From assembly GCA_002316385.1 (NCBI GenBank), contig DCDL01000004.1, forward strand, positions 218,784-282,783: DNA of 64,000 nucleotides, read 5' to 3'. This DNA is from Clostridium sp. UBA1056. GTDB lineage: Bacteria > Bacillota > Clostridia > Clostridiales > Clostridiaceae. Positions 18,538 to 28,477 of this stretch are shown here, piece after piece. The notes under the pieces are model-generated. The model worked only from the letters and a program-made list of their open reading frames with translations. It was not told the DNA's origin and made no database searches. The position numbers were made by a program, and so were the translations under genes. The stretch's first letter is position 1, and each line of letters begins with the position of its first letter.

Positions 18538-20193
18538 CTATAGATAACTTTCCTTAATTAAATTTTCTATAATATCCTTAAATACAGAACATGCAACTTG
18601 GCTACTTCCATTCATTTCCTCTATTTGTGGTAAATATATAACCATTGAATAATACTTATTTTTATAGTTAAAAAAACCTGCGAACCATCCGTCAGAGCAT
18701 TTTTTCTCTCCTTCAAAATATTCAGTAGTTCCTGTTTTACCTCCCACCTCTAAATTATCTATTTTAGCATTAGTTCCTGTGCCTAAATCATCATTTACTA
18801 CCCCTATCATGCCTTCCTTAATTATATTAGCAGTACTTTGGCTAAACACTTCTTTAGATTTATTTTCATACTTCTTTAATATTTTACCATCTACATTTAT
18901 AATTTCCTTTACAATTTTAGGTTGAATATATTTACCACCATTAACTACAGTATTAGGAATTGTTAGTGCTGCTAATGGTGTAGTTCTCACCGTTTGGCCT
19001 ATGGATGTATTAGTAATAATGTCTAAATTATTTTCTTCCTTATATCCTTCTATAATCCCACTTTTTTCATCTTGAAGATTTAATGTCTTATTAAATAATC
19101 CTAGTTCATTAGATAATTCATATATCCTATCCATTCCAACTTTCCATCCAATTTGTGCAAAAGTATCATTAGATGATGCTATATATGCCTGTTGCATATT
19201 ATATGAACCCAATTTTTCAATACTTTTAGGAAAAATTCCATTCAAATAAAACTTTTCATCTATTCCTATTAATTGATTTTCTAAAGCAGATTCATATACT
19301 ATAGTTTTAAAGGTAGAACCAAGCAAGAATCCATTACCACTAGGAACTCCAATATTTACATTTGATAAACTATCATCTTTCTGTGCCATAGATAGTATAT
19401 TACCCGTATCACTTTCCATTAATATGGCCCCAATTTGCCCATACTTCTCATAATTTTTACTTCTTAAAATTTCTTCTATTTTTCTTTGGATATTATAATC
19501 TAAAGTTGTAACTACATTAGCATTATCTTTAGTATCACTAAAAACTTCTTTGATTATATTACCACTAACATCTTTTTCAAGTTTTAACTGTTCTTTTTTA
19601 TTATTCTTTGTATATTCATATATTTCTCTTTCTAAAGTTCCTTCATCTTTTAACTGTGAATTATCAGAATACTTTACTCCGCTAGCTAATATATTTTTTA
19701 TATTCCAATCATTACTCTTTTTATACTCAGTATATTCATATAAATATACTCCTCGTACAGCTTCTACAGCTTTTAACTTTTCATAGCACTCTTTATCAAT
19801 TTCATATTTTTTATTCCCACTTCCCATTTCATATTGAAGTAAAGATACATCATAATCCTTATTATAACCTCGTAGTATATATGAAATATTTTTCATTGGA
19901 ATAAAAGCTAACTCCTCATTCAATGTATAAAAAGTTATCGGATCTATTACTGCATAATATCTTAATGTACTTTCAAAAAGATTCTCATTATTTCTATCAA
20001 GCAACTTAAAATTAACATTATTTATGTCCTCTTCATAATAATATTGCTCGTTAGCCGATACCGAAAGAGCTGGACCTTCCATTAGTTGGACATGAACAAG
20101 TCTTATAATTAATCCCATAAATGTTACTACCATCATGGATAGAAATATATAATTTCTCACAGTTACTTGTTTCTTGTTACTTTTACGAAACAA
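18538..20193 (-). CDS. Penicillin-binding protein, transpeptidase (class B-like)
   Basis: About 551 residues: a basic N-terminus, one transmembrane helix (about 14-35), a divergent non-catalytic region, then a transpeptidase domain. The catalytic motifs are GSTFKT (SxxK, about residue 290), SSND (SxN, about 345) and GGKTGTT (KTG, about 485). It cross-links peptidoglycan outside the membrane. The N-terminal domain is shorter than in SpoVD or PbpB, and no PASTA domain is present. The start is taken as the TTG at 20193, 8 nt after GGAGG; a GTG at 20202 overlaps that site. The ribosome site is buried in a hairpin. Location next to sigK suggests, but does not prove, a role in spore wall synthesis. 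Confidence 0.85.
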   Translation of the reverse strand: MFRKSNKKQVTVRNYIFLSMMVVTFMGLIIRLVHVQLMEGPALSVSANEQYYYEEDINNVNFKLLDRNNENLFESTLRYYAVIDPITFYTLNEELAFIPMKNISYILRGYNKDYDVSLLQYEMGSGNKKYEIDKECYEKLKAVEAVRGVYLYEYTEYKKSNDWNIKNILASGVKYSDNSQLKDEGTLEREIYEYTKNNKKEQLKLEKDVSGNIIKEVFSDTKDNANVVTTLDYNIQRKIEEILRSKNYEKYGQIGAILMESDTGNILSMAQKDDSLSNVNIGVPSGNGFLLGSTFKTIVYESALENQLIGIDEKFYLNGIFPKSIEKLGSYNMQQAYIASSNDTFAQIGWKVGMDRIYELSNELGLFNKTLNLQDEKSGIIEGYKEENNLDIITNTSIGQTVRTTPLAALTIPNTVVNGGKYIQPKIVKEIINVDGKILKKYENKSKEVFSQSTANIIKEGMIGVVNDDLGTGTNAKIDNLEVGGKTGTTEYFEGEKKCSDGWFAGFFNYKNKYYSMVIYLPQIEEMNGSSQVACSVFKDIIENLIKESYL

Positions 20194-20198
20194 TAAAA

Positions 20199-20237
20199 AC
20201 ACCTCCTTTAGTATAATCTTTGACTAAAGGAAGGTGT
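20199..20237 (-). terminator. Terminator-like hairpin that covers the pbp ribosome site
   Basis: On the minus strand ACACCTTCCTTTAGT pairs with ACTAAAGGAGGTGT (14 bp, one bulge) around a 10-nt loop and is followed by TTTTTATT. It can end the udk transcript. Its 3' arm is the AAAGGAGG that must initiate the penicillin-binding protein gene. Confidence 0.8.
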
Positions 20238-20280
20238 TTAATACCAAAATTTGAAAGTTGTTTATATTGATCTATATTGT

Positions 20281-20907
20281 TTATTCTTGTCTTGCTAAAA
20301 TTTGATGGATATTTCCTTTAATAACCTCTATAGCTACTTTATTGTGTCCACCTTCTGGTATAATAATATTTGCATACTTCTTAGTATTCTCTGTAAATTG
20401 CTCATGCATTTGCTTAACTACTGTTAAATATTGAGTTATAACTGAATCGACAGTTCTTCCTCTTTCATTAATATCTCTTACTAATCTTCTTATAAATCTT
20501 ACATCTGCATCAGTATCTACATATATTTTTATATCTAGCATATCTCTAAGAGCTTCATCCTCAAGAACAAGAATTCCCTCTACTATTATTATTTCTCTTG
20601 ACTCCACTGGTACAGTTTCTTTCTTTCTGTTATGTACCTCAAAATCATATTGAGGTTTTTCAATAGATTTACCATCAATTAAAGATTTTAAATGATTTAC
20701 TAATAATGTTGTATCAAAGGCATATGGATGGTCATAGTTTGTCTTTACTCTGTCTTCCATAGTTAAGTGGCTTTGGTCCTTATAATAACAATCTTGCTCT
20801 ATCATCGCTATACAATTTTCATCAAAGCTTTTGCATATTTCCTTTGCAATAGTGCTTTTTCCTGAGCCAGTTCCACCTGTTATTCCTATTATAATTGGAC
20901 GTTTCAT
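20281..20907 (-). CDS. udk: Uridine kinase
   Basis: A 208-residue P-loop kinase that phosphorylates uridine and cytidine in pyrimidine salvage. Walker A is [12 protein letters not shown] near residue 10. The substrate region [29 protein letters not shown] and the lid segment [19 protein letters not shown] are characteristic of uridine kinase. Its ATG overlaps the TAA of the upstream U32 peptidase gene (TAATG), so translation is coupled. The order trmR, U32 peptidase, udk follows the Bacillus yrrM-yrrN-yrrO-udk operon. The function is well supported. Confidence 0.96.
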   Translation of the reverse strand: MKRPIIIGITGGTGSGKSTIAKEICKSFDENCIAMIEQDCYYKDQSHLTMEDRVKTNYDHPYAFDTTLLVNHLKSLIDGKSIEKPQYDFEVHNRKKETVPVESREIIIVEGILVLEDEALRDMLDIKIYVDTDADVRFIRRLVRDINERGRTVDSVITQYLTVVKQMHEQFTENTKKYANIIIPEGGHNKVAIEVIKGNIHQILARQE

Positions 20908-22133
20908 TAAACTTCCTCCTTAGCCTTTATTATAATATCATTTTCCTCTAATTCTTCATCAACTTTAGCAGTATATATCATTTTTGCGCTAGGTGCTGAT
21001 TCAATTTTATTTCCTTTTTCATCGTGAAGGTCTTTTAAAACAACTTGTTTATTCTCACCTACTGGTCTCATAACCTCAACCTGAGCTCCCTCAATTACTT
21101 TATTTCTATGTTCAATAGTAACTATTCCTGTATCTTTATTATAATCCTTAACAATACCTACAATATCATAATTTCTCACGTAAGCTGAACTGTCCTGAAC
21201 TTGTTTATTTTCCTCATTTAAATAAAATCCAGTGTAATATTGTCTATGGCTAGGTTTATTTAAATCTTCTAACCATCTTGGATTAAATTTATAATCTGTT
21301 GGGGACTTCATATATTCATCTATAGCTTCTCTATAAGCTTTAACAATACTTGCTACATAGTAAGTACTCTTCATTCTACCTTCTATTTTAAATGATAGTG
21401 CTCCAGTTTCCATAAGTTCTGGAATATGCTCAATCATACATAAATCCTTAGAGTTCATTATGTAAGTTCCTTTATCATCCTCAACAATAGGATAATATTC
21501 TCCCTCACGCTTTTCCTCTACTAGGTGATACTTATATCTACATGGTTGCGCACAAGATCCTCTATTAGAATCTCTTCCTACCATATAGTTAGATATAAGG
21601 CATCTTCCAGAGTAAGCCATGCACATGGAGCCATGAACAAATATCTCTAAATCCATAGTTTCAGGTATTCTATCTTGCACCTTTTTAATTTCTTCAAGGG
21701 ATAATTCTCTAGCTAAAACAACCCTTTTAACTCCCATCTTATGCCAAAACTCACAAGTCTTCCAGTTAACTGTATTAGCCTGAGTGCTTAAATGCAACTC
21801 CATATTTGGCACTGTTTCTCTAGCCATCATAATTATACCGGGGTCTGAAACTATAATTGCATCTACTTTAGCTTCATATAATTCCTTAAGATAATCTTCT
21901 AGACCTTCTAAATCTTCATTATGTGGGAATACATTTAAAGTTACATAGACTTTTTTACCCTTTGAATGAGCGAACTCTATTCCTTCTAATAATTCTTCAT
22001 TACTAAAATTATCTGCAAAAGCTCTAAGATTTAACTTGCTTCCACCTAAATATACTGCATCTGCTCCAAAGTTTATTGCTGCTTTAAGTTTCTCCAAGTT
22101 ACCTGCTGGAGCTAATAATTCCGGTCTTTTCAT
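20907..22133 (-). CDS. Peptidase U32 family tRNA hydroxylation protein (TrhP/YrrO type)
   Basis: About 408 residues. It starts [19 protein letters not shown] and has the U32 signature [19 protein letters not shown], followed by conserved Cys residues ([11 protein letters not shown]) and [13 protein letters not shown]. Members next to trmR make 5-hydroxyuridine at tRNA position 34 from prephenate. That reaction is inferred here from neighbours; the older label is collagenase-like protease. B. subtilis has two adjacent copies (yrrN, yrrO), and here there is one. The ATG at 22133 has GGAGG 7 nt upstream; an ATG at 22139 is also in frame. The 3' end of trmR overlaps its start by about 35 nt. Confidence 0.9.
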   Translation of the reverse strand: MKRPELLAPAGNLEKLKAAINFGADAVYLGGSKLNLRAFADNFSNEELLEGIEFAHSKGKKVYVTLNVFPHNEDLEGLEDYLKELYEAKVDAIIVSDPGIIMMARETVPNMELHLSTQANTVNWKTCEFWHKMGVKRVVLARELSLEEIKKVQDRIPETMDLEIFVHGSMCMAYSGRCLISNYMVGRDSNRGSCAQPCRYKYHLVEEKREGEYYPIVEDDKGTYIMNSKDLCMIEHIPELMETGALSFKIEGRMKSTYYVASIVKAYREAIDEYMKSPTDYKFNPRWLEDLNKPSHRQYYTGFYLNEENKQVQDSSAYVRNYDIVGIVKDYNKDTGIVTIEHRNKVIEGAQVEVMRPVGENKQVVLKDLHDEKGNKIESAPSAKMIYTAKVDEELEENDIIIKAKEEV

Positions 22134-22782
22134 TTTCATTCCTCCTGACTGTCAGTGCTATACCATCTCCCATTGGTATTACTGTTGTAAGTAAGTTTTC
22201 ATCTTTTGAGATTGTTTCCATGTATTTCTTCATTCTTTTCACTATAGTAATTTTTCTTTTTATCATCAGGTCTTTACATGCAACCATCCCTCTAAATAAT
22301 ACATTATCTGATATAATTATTCCATCCTTTGATAACATTCTTATGCAATGAGGTAAAAACTCACTATAATGTCCTTTTCCTGCATCCATAAAAATTAAAT
22401 CATATTCATCGTCTAAACCTTCAAGAATTTCTAAACAATCACCTTGTACTATTGATATCTGATTATCTAAACCTGTTTTTTTTATATTTTCAGTTGCTAT
22501 AGTTACCATTTTTTCATCTCTTTCAATGGTAGTTATAGTAACATTATTTTCTGATGCTAAGGACATTAAAATGGAGGAGTATCCTATCGCTGTTCCAAGT
22601 TCAAGTATTTTTTGGGGTTTTTTCATGTTAATCATAAACTCTATTAATCTAGCAGTTTCCTTTTGAACTATAGGTACTGCGTTCTCTTCCGCAAAATCTT
22701 CTAATTCTTTTAATATTCCTTTAGAATCTCCTATGAGACCTCTTAAGTACTTTTCCATATAATCATATGTAATACCGCTCAT
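22099..22782 (-). CDS. trmR: tRNA 5-hydroxyuridine methyltransferase TrmR (YrrM family)
   Basis: An SAM-dependent O-methyltransferase of about 227 residues. Motif I is ILELGTAIGYSSILMSLAS and the acidic loop is TIERDEKM. The post-motif DLIFMDAGKGHYSEFLPHC and ISDNVLFRG bind metal and substrate. It methylates 5-hydroxyuridine in the tRNA wobble position, the step after the U32 protein encoded next to it. The frame is open 31 codons further upstream, but the ATG at 22782 has GGAGG 5 nt before it and gives the usual family length. The pairing with the U32 gene makes this call more specific than a generic methyltransferase. Confidence 0.88.
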   Translation of the reverse strand: MSGITYDYMEKYLRGLIGDSKGILKELEDFAEENAVPIVQKETARLIEFMINMKKPQKILELGTAIGYSSILMSLASENNVTITTIERDEKMVTIATENIKKTGLDNQISIVQGDCLEILEGLDDEYDLIFMDAGKGHYSEFLPHCIRMLSKDGIIISDNVLFRGMVACKDLMIKRKITIVKRMKKYMETISKDENLLTTVIPMGDGIALTVRRNENEKTGIISSSR

Positions 22783-22924
22783 ATCTTCCTCCATATAATT
22801 CCTATATAATTTACTCTTTAACTTATTTACTATATTCAAAATTCTAATATCTATGTCATATAAATTCTTTATCAACCATATAATAATTACATAGTATAAA
22901 GTATTTCTAATAAGATATTTATAG

Positions 22925-22966
22925 CATAAAGTTATAAGCTCAAAATTATTGAGCTTACAACCTTAT
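22925..22966. terminator. Long hairpin between mltG and trmR
   Basis: GTTATAAGCTCAA (22931-22943) pairs with TTGAGCTTACAAC (22949-22961), and the outer GCATA/TATGC extends the stem. The T tract on the minus strand is poor (CTTTATG). It is probably the mltG terminator. Confidence 0.6.
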
Positions 22967-22989
22967 ATGCTTATACTAAATTTAGTATT

Positions 22990-23979
22990 TTAATATCCTA
23001 ATTCTTCTAACTTGTTCATAAAATCCACATCATTATTAGTAAAATAATGATGCATTTTATCTTTTTCTAGAACATAAAACAGATAATCTGTACTTTCAGG
23101 ACTAGCTGCTGCAGAAATAGATGCTAATCCTGGACTAGATATAGGCCCTAATGGTAATCCATCATTTTTATAAGTATTATAAGGTGAATCTACCTCTAAA
23201 TGCTTATACAAAACAGTATCAACATGCTCACCTAAAGCGTATATAACTGTAGCATCAATCTGTAGCTTATTCATATTATCACTCTTTAACCTATTGTATA
23301 TAACCGAGGAAACTAATGGTCTTTCTTCATCCACCCTAGTCTCATTTTCTATAAGAGAAGCTATAGTTATTATATCGTAAACATTAGCTCCTTCAGGAAT
23401 AATACTATTGATCTTAGAATTAAAAGCATTATTCATAGTAGCTATAACTTCATTAGGTTGAACTCCTTGATTAAAGAAATATGTATCAGGAAATAAAAAT
23501 CCTTCTAAATCATACCTTCTTCCTTCCTTTGCTGGGATATAGTCTGGAGCTGGATATTCTTTTACTGCTTTTAAAAACTCATCCTTAGTAAATAATCCCT
23601 TCTCCTCAAATAATATAGCCATTTTTTCTATATCATATCCCTCTGGTATAGTTACAGATATAGAACCTTCATTGTTTTTATTTTTCAAAACATCTATCAG
23701 CTCATCTAAACTAGACTTCCCTGATACCTTAAAAGTTCCTGGTACAAGCTCTACTGAAGTGTTATGCAACCTCATATACACCTTAATTAGATTTTTATTT
23801 TTTATAAAACCCTGACTATCTAATCTATCTAATATGTTGTAAAGAGAATCCCCTTCGTTTACAACTATTGTAATTTCTTCACCCTTGAATGGAGCCTTTG
23901 TCACATAATTGTAATAAAAGCCACTAGCTGTTAATATTGCTATCAGCACTATCACAACTATACCTACAATTTTCTTCAT
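22990..23979 (-). CDS. mltG: Endolytic murein transglycosylase MltG (YceG-like)
   Basis: A 329-residue protein with one N-terminal transmembrane helix (about 5-22), a LysM-like segment (VVNEGDSLYNILDRLDSQGFI) and the YceG domain. The catalytic Glu lies in IASLIENETRVDEERPLVSSVIYNRL, and LQIDATVIYALG and PYNTYKNDGLPLGPISSPG are conserved. MltG cuts nascent glycan strands at the membrane and sets their length. GGGGGTG precedes the ATG, 24 nt after typA in transcription order is not applicable because typA lies downstream. In Bacillus the homologue yrrL precedes yrrM as here. Confidence 0.94.
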   Translation of the reverse strand: MKKIVGIVVIVLIAILTASGFYYNYVTKAPFKGEEITIVVNEGDSLYNILDRLDSQGFIKNKNLIKVYMRLHNTSVELVPGTFKVSGKSSLDELIDVLKNKNNEGSISVTIPEGYDIEKMAILFEEKGLFTKDEFLKAVKEYPAPDYIPAKEGRRYDLEGFLFPDTYFFNQGVQPNEVIATMNNAFNSKINSIIPEGANVYDIITIASLIENETRVDEERPLVSSVIYNRLKSDNMNKLQIDATVIYALGEHVDTVLYKHLEVDSPYNTYKNDGLPLGPISSPGLASISAAASPESTDYLFYVLEKDKMHHYFTNNDVDFMNKLEELGY

Positions 23980-24003
23980 ATTACACCCCCATGAATAGAA
24001 ATA

Positions 24004-25827
24004 TTATTTCTTTAATGCTGCTCTCTTTCTTAGGGTTGGATCTAGTATTTTCTTTCTTAATCTTATAGTTTTTGGAGTAACCTCTACAAGCTCATCAGAT
24101 GCTATAAATTCTATACATTGTTCTAATGACATATTAGGTACTGGTATTAATTTTAGAGCATCATCTGATCCTGAAGATCTTGTGTTTGAAAGATGCTTTT
24201 TCTTACATACATTTACTTCAATATCTTCATTTCTAGAACATTCTCCACAAACCATACCTTGGTATACTGGTACTCCTGGCCCTATGAATAACCTTCCTCT
24301 TTCTTGTGCATTGAATAGTCCATATCCAATAGATTCTCCAGATTCAAATACAACTAAAGATCCTCTACTTCTTTCCATTATGTCGCCTTTATATTTCTCA
24401 TAACCAACTAAAACGTGGTTCATTATTCCATTTCCTCTAGTTTCAGTCATAAACTCATTTCTTAATCCAATTATTCCTCTTGATGGAACTTTAAATTCAA
24501 GCCTTGTGTATCCATTGACAGCACTAGTCATGTTAATCATCTCTGCTTTTCTAGGACCCATCTTTTCCATAACAACTCCCATATACTCTTCTGGTACGTC
24601 CATTGTTAAGTTTTCCATAGGTTCTAAAAGTTCTCCATTTTCATGTTTGTATATAACAGATGGCTTAGATACTTGGAATTCATATCCTTCTCTTCTCATA
24701 GTTTCAATAAGAATTGAAAGGTGAAGTTCTCCCCTTCCACTAACTTTAAATGAGTCCGCTGAATCAGTTTCTTCAACTTTTAAACTTACGTTAGTTTCAA
24801 GTTCTTTCATAAGTCTATCTCTTAAGTGTCTAGATGTAACAAAGTCTCCATCTTGACCTGCAAAAGGTGAGTTATTAACTATAAAGTTCATACTAAGAGT
24901 TGGCTCGTCAATATCTATAAATGGTAACGCTTCTGGATTTGCAGCATCAGCTATTGTTTCTCCAATATTGATACCAGGAATTCCTGATATAGCTATAATA
25001 TCACCAAGTTGAGCTTCTTCTACCTCAACTCTTTTTAATCCATCGTAAGTATAAACATTTGATACTTTTACATTTTTCTTACTTCCGTCCTTGGACATTT
25101 GAGCTACTGTTTGATTCTTTTTAATAGCTCCTCTTTCAATTTTACCTATTCCAATTTTACCAACATACTCGTTATAATCTATTGATGTTACAAGCATTTG
25201 TAATGGCTCGTCTATGTAACCTTTTGGTGGATGTACTGTTTCGATTATGGCTTCGAATAATGGAATCATATCTACAGCTTCATCTTCAAGTTCAGCTACA
25301 GCAACCCCTTCTCTTGCAGATGCATATATAACCTTAAAATCTAATTGTTCATCTGTAGCACCTAATTCTACAAATAAGTCAAAGATTTCATCTATAACTG
25401 CTTCTGGTCTTGCATCTTTTCTATCAATTTTATTAATAACAACCATTGGAGCTAATCCAAGTTCTAATGCTTTTTTTAGAACGAATTTAGTCTGTGGCAT
25501 AGCACCTTCATAGGCATCTACTACAAGTAAAACACTATCTACCATCTTAAGTACACGTTCAACTTCTCCACCAAAATCAGCATGCCCTGGAGTATCTATA
25601 ATGTTTATTTTTACTCCATTATACATTACTGCAGTATTTTTTGAAAGAATAGTAATTCCTCTTTCTCTCTCTAAATCATTTGAGTCCATAACTCTTTCTT
25701 GCATTACTTCATTTTCTCTAAAAACTTTACTTTGCTTTAAAAGCGCGTCTACTAAAGTTGTCTTACCATGGTCAACGTGGGCTATTATAGCAATATTTCT
25801 TATATCTTCTCTTGTATATAAATTCAT
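24004..25827 (-). CDS. typA: Translational GTPase TypA/BipA
   Basis: A 607-residue ribosome-associated GTPase. The G1 motif is AHVDHGKTT, switch II is [12 protein letters not shown], and G4 is NKIDR. EF-G-like domains III and V ([46 protein letters not shown]) precede a BipA-specific C-terminal domain ending [10 protein letters not shown]. It helps ribosome assembly and stress or low-temperature growth in studied species. The AGGAGG-type site (TTTTGGAGGAAAAAT) is in front of the ATG. Upstream lie a promoter candidate and a terminator-like hairpin inside the leader. mltG starts 25 nt below its stop and may be co-transcribed. Confidence 0.97.
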   Translation of the reverse strand: MNLYTREDIRNIAIIAHVDHGKTTLVDALLKQSKVFRENEVMQERVMDSNDLERERGITILSKNTAVMYNGVKINIIDTPGHADFGGEVERVLKMVDSVLLVVDAYEGAMPQTKFVLKKALELGLAPMVVINKIDRKDARPEAVIDEIFDLFVELGATDEQLDFKVIYASAREGVAVAELEDEAVDMIPLFEAIIETVHPPKGYIDEPLQMLVTSIDYNEYVGKIGIGKIERGAIKKNQTVAQMSKDGSKKNVKVSNVYTYDGLKRVEVEEAQLGDIIAISGIPGINIGETIADAANPEALPFIDIDEPTLSMNFIVNNSPFAGQDGDFVTSRHLRDRLMKELETNVSLKVEETDSADSFKVSGRGELHLSILIETMRREGYEFQVSKPSVIYKHENGELLEPMENLTMDVPEEYMGVVMEKMGPRKAEMINMTSAVNGYTRLEFKVPSRGIIGLRNEFMTETRGNGIMNHVLVGYEKYKGDIMERSRGSLVVFESGESIGYGLFNAQERGRLFIGPGVPVYQGMVCGECSRNEDIEVNVCKKKHLSNTRSSGSDDALKLIPVPNMSLEQCIEFIASDELVEVTPKTIRLRKKILDPTLRKRAALKK

Positions 25828-25863
25828 ATTTTTCCTCCAAAATTTTATTTTAATAATAAACTA

Positions 25864-25897
25864 CAAAATAAAATTGGATACTTGAGTATCCAATTTA
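25864..25897 (-). terminator. Terminator-like hairpin in the typA leader
   Basis: ATTGGATACT and AGTATCCAAT form a 10-bp perfect stem with a 2-base centre, followed on the minus strand by TTTATTTTG. It is 40 nt before the typA start. It either ends rnjA transcripts or attenuates typA. Confidence 0.75.
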
Positions 25898-25911
25898 AAT
25901 TAACTATTTCA

Positions 25912-25940
25912 ATTCTAATATTATGTGGATAAAAAGTCAA
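25912..25940 (-). promoter_or_regulatory. SigA-type promoter candidate for typA
   Basis: TTGACT and TAGAAT are separated by 17 nt on the minus strand. The predicted start near 25905 is just upstream of the hairpin at 25871-25896, which would therefore be transcribed. Confidence 0.5.
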
Positions 25941-26045
25941 TGTTATTAAAACATTATTAAATTCCAACATAGAATAGATTTATCATTAATTACTATTTGT
26001 GTAATGTATTTTAAAGTAATTAATAATAGTGAAAAGTTTAAATCA

Positions 26046-27713
26046 TTAAACTTCCATAATTATAGGTAAAATCATTGGACGTCTCTTAGTCTTTTCATAT
26101 AGATACTCCCTAAGAGCTTCTCTAATAGTAGCTTTTATAGTAGGCCATTCTGTAATGTGCTTTTCTTCACACTCTGTAAGTGCCTCTCTAACAACTTCTC
26201 TCGCTTTATCCATTAAATCCTCAGATTCTCTAACATAGACAAAGCCTCTTGAAATTATATCTGGTCCTGCAATAACACTTCCAGTATCTTTACCCATAGT
26301 AACTACAACTGTCAAAATACCATCTTGTGATAGATGCTTTCTATCTCTAAGAACAATATTTCCAACATCTCCAACTCCAAGTCCATCTACAAATACTTGA
26401 CCTGAAGCTACTGTACCAGCTTTTCTTATGGATGTTCTGCTAACTTCAATAACATCTCCATTTTCTCCCAAATAAACATTTTTTTCTGGTAAACCTAACT
26501 TAACAGCTAATTCACCATGTTGTTTTAAATGTCTATATTCTCCATGCACTGGTATAAAAGATCTTGGTTTTACTAATGCTTGCATAAGTTTTAATTCTTC
26601 TTGACATGCATGCCCTGACACGTGTACTTCTGCTAAGGATTCATATACTACTTCTGCTCCTTTTTTAAACAATTGGTTTATAACCTTTGAAACCAGCTTT
26701 TCATTTCCTGGTATTGGACTTGCAGATAATATTACTAGGTCTCCCTTTTGTATATTTACCTTCTTATGCTCAGAAGCTGCCATTCTTGAGAGTGCTGCCA
26801 TAGGTTCTCCTTGACTACCAGTAGTTATCATAACAATTTCATCATCACGATATTTTCCTATAGCATCTATGCTGATTAATGCATCCTCTTCTATATTAAT
26901 ATATCCAAGTTCTATAGCAACTGCAATTATATTTTCCATGCTTCTACCTGAAAGTGCAACTTTTCTACCATACTTACTAGCAGCTGTAATTATCTGTTGA
27001 ACTCTATGAATATTTGAAGCAAAGGTTGCAACAATAACTCTACCTTTTGCACCATGAAAAATCTTTTCAAAACTTTCACCTACTATGCTTTCAGACATAG
27101 TATACCCTGGTCTTTCTACATTAGTACTGTCTGCAAGAAGTACTGTTACACCTTTTTTACCTAACTCTGCAAATCTAGCCAAATCTGCAACTTTACCATC
27201 TATAGGTGTAAAGTCAATCTTAAAATCTCCAGTATGAAGCACTACCCCTAAAGGTGTGTGTATAGCTATAGCTACTGAATCTGCAATACTATGATTAGTT
27301 TTAATAAATTCAACAGATACACTTGTAAGCTTTATAATATCCTTTGGTTTAACTTCCCTTAAGTCAACCACTCCTAATAATGCATGTTCCTTTAACTTAC
27401 TTTCCACAATTCCTAGTGTAAGTTTAGTTCCATAGATAGGAACATTAAGTTGTTTTAATACATATGGTAGAGCACCAATGTGATCTTCATGAGCATGGGT
27501 TAAGAAAATCCCAGTAACTCTATCAATATTCTTAATTAGATAGGTTACATCTGGTATAACTACGTCTATTCCCAACATCTCATCATCTGGGAATTTAAGT
27601 CCGCAGTCGATAACAACTATATCATTTTTATATTCTATAGCCGTTAGATTTTTACCTATCTCATTTAATCCCCCTAAGGGAATTATTTTAATCTTCTCTT
27701 TTTCTTTTTTCAA
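26046..27713 (-). CDS. rnj: Ribonuclease J
   Basis: A 555-residue metallo-beta-lactamase/beta-CASP ribonuclease of the RNase J family, with 5'-exonuclease and endonuclease activity in RNA decay. The zinc motif is FLTHAHEDHIGALPYV. Further metal ligands are in VLHTGDFKIDFTP, and the beta-CASP parts are ATFASNIHRVQQI, TGSQGEPMAALSRMA and HVSGHACQEELK. The start is the TTG at 27713 with GGAGGG 7 nt upstream. One RNase J is seen here; whether a second exists elsewhere cannot be known from the window. Its leader of up to 280 nt holds a hairpin. Confidence 0.95.
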   Translation of the reverse strand: MKKEKEKIKIIPLGGLNEIGKNLTAIEYKNDIVVIDCGLKFPDDEMLGIDVVIPDVTYLIKNIDRVTGIFLTHAHEDHIGALPYVLKQLNVPIYGTKLTLGIVESKLKEHALLGVVDLREVKPKDIIKLTSVSVEFIKTNHSIADSVAIAIHTPLGVVLHTGDFKIDFTPIDGKVADLARFAELGKKGVTVLLADSTNVERPGYTMSESIVGESFEKIFHGAKGRVIVATFASNIHRVQQIITAASKYGRKVALSGRSMENIIAVAIELGYINIEEDALISIDAIGKYRDDEIVMITTGSQGEPMAALSRMAASEHKKVNIQKGDLVILSASPIPGNEKLVSKVINQLFKKGAEVVYESLAEVHVSGHACQEELKLMQALVKPRSFIPVHGEYRHLKQHGELAVKLGLPEKNVYLGENGDVIEVSRTSIRKAGTVASGQVFVDGLGVGDVGNIVLRDRKHLSQDGILTVVVTMGKDTGSVIAGPDIISRGFVYVRESEDLMDKAREVVREALTECEEKHITEWPTIKATIREALREYLYEKTKRRPMILPIIMEV

Positions 27714-27997
27714 AACTCTACCCTCCTTTTTTCGTAATTTGCTTTATGCTCTCCCTAACTTTATTAATATGAAAGATAAAGTTTTTTTGAGCATATTAAT
27801 TTAATCTAAACATATAAAAATTTAACTTTAAATTCAAATTCTTATAGCATAGATTTATTTTATATAACATCTCTACTAATAATAATAAAATTTCCCCGTT
27901 GACTCATCGACTTAATACTATCATCTTCCTAAAGTCGAGTATCAGCACAGTCATATATTTATATATAATCATTTATCTGAGAAATTTATTTATATTA

Positions 27998-28438
27998 TTA
28001 TAAAGAGCAATTATCACAAATCCCATAAAATTTTAAGCTATGATTTTTAATCTTAAAATTATATTTTTTTTCTATTCCCTGTTCTAACTCCTCTAAAAGA
28101 TCTCCTTCAACCTCAATGACTTTACCACAATTCTGACAAATCAAATGATGATGTTGATGACTTTCATCTTCATCACAAAGTTCGTATCTATTGCATCCAT
28201 CATCTAAATCAAGCTTATACAGAACCCCCATATCTTCTAATAACTGAACGGTTCTATATACAGTCGCAAGTCCAATTTCAGGACAATTAACCTTTACTAA
28301 ATCATATATTTCTTCTGTGGTTAAGTGGCTACCTTCGTTTTTAATAATTTCATCAAGTATAGACCTTCTTTGAGGTGTCAATTTATAGCCTTTTTCTTTC
28401 AGAATAAGTTTTAAATTTTCAATTTTTTCATTAGACAT
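27998..28438 (-). CDS. fur: Fur-family transcriptional regulator
   Basis: A 146-residue metal-dependent repressor. The winged helix (KLTPQRRSILDEIIKNEGSHLTTEEIYDLV, GLATVYRTVQLLEDMGVL) is followed by the His-rich regulatory site DESHQHHHLICQNCGKVIEVEGD and a second Cys pair (GICDNCSL) that holds structural zinc. This architecture fits Fur more than PerR because the ligand sphere includes the HQHHH run, but ferric versus peroxide or zinc sensing cannot be settled by reading. The ATG at 28438 has AAGGAG 12 nt upstream. It follows the DUF1292 gene by 39 nt, as in many clostridia. Confidence 0.88.
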   Translation of the reverse strand: MSNEKIENLKLILKEKGYKLTPQRRSILDEIIKNEGSHLTTEEIYDLVKVNCPEIGLATVYRTVQLLEDMGVLYKLDLDDGCNRYELCDEDESHQHHHLICQNCGKVIEVEGDLLEELEQGIEKKYNFKIKNHSLKFYGICDNCSL

Positions 28439-28477
28439 AAATTAACACAACTCCTTCCACCACCAGGTGAAGTATAT

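Noticed and set aside
27895..27950. Hammerhead ribozyme-like sequence before rnj (GATGAGTC ... GGGGAAA)
   Set aside because: The CUGAUGA core and the stem II/GAAA arrangement are not complete, so this is only a hairpin.
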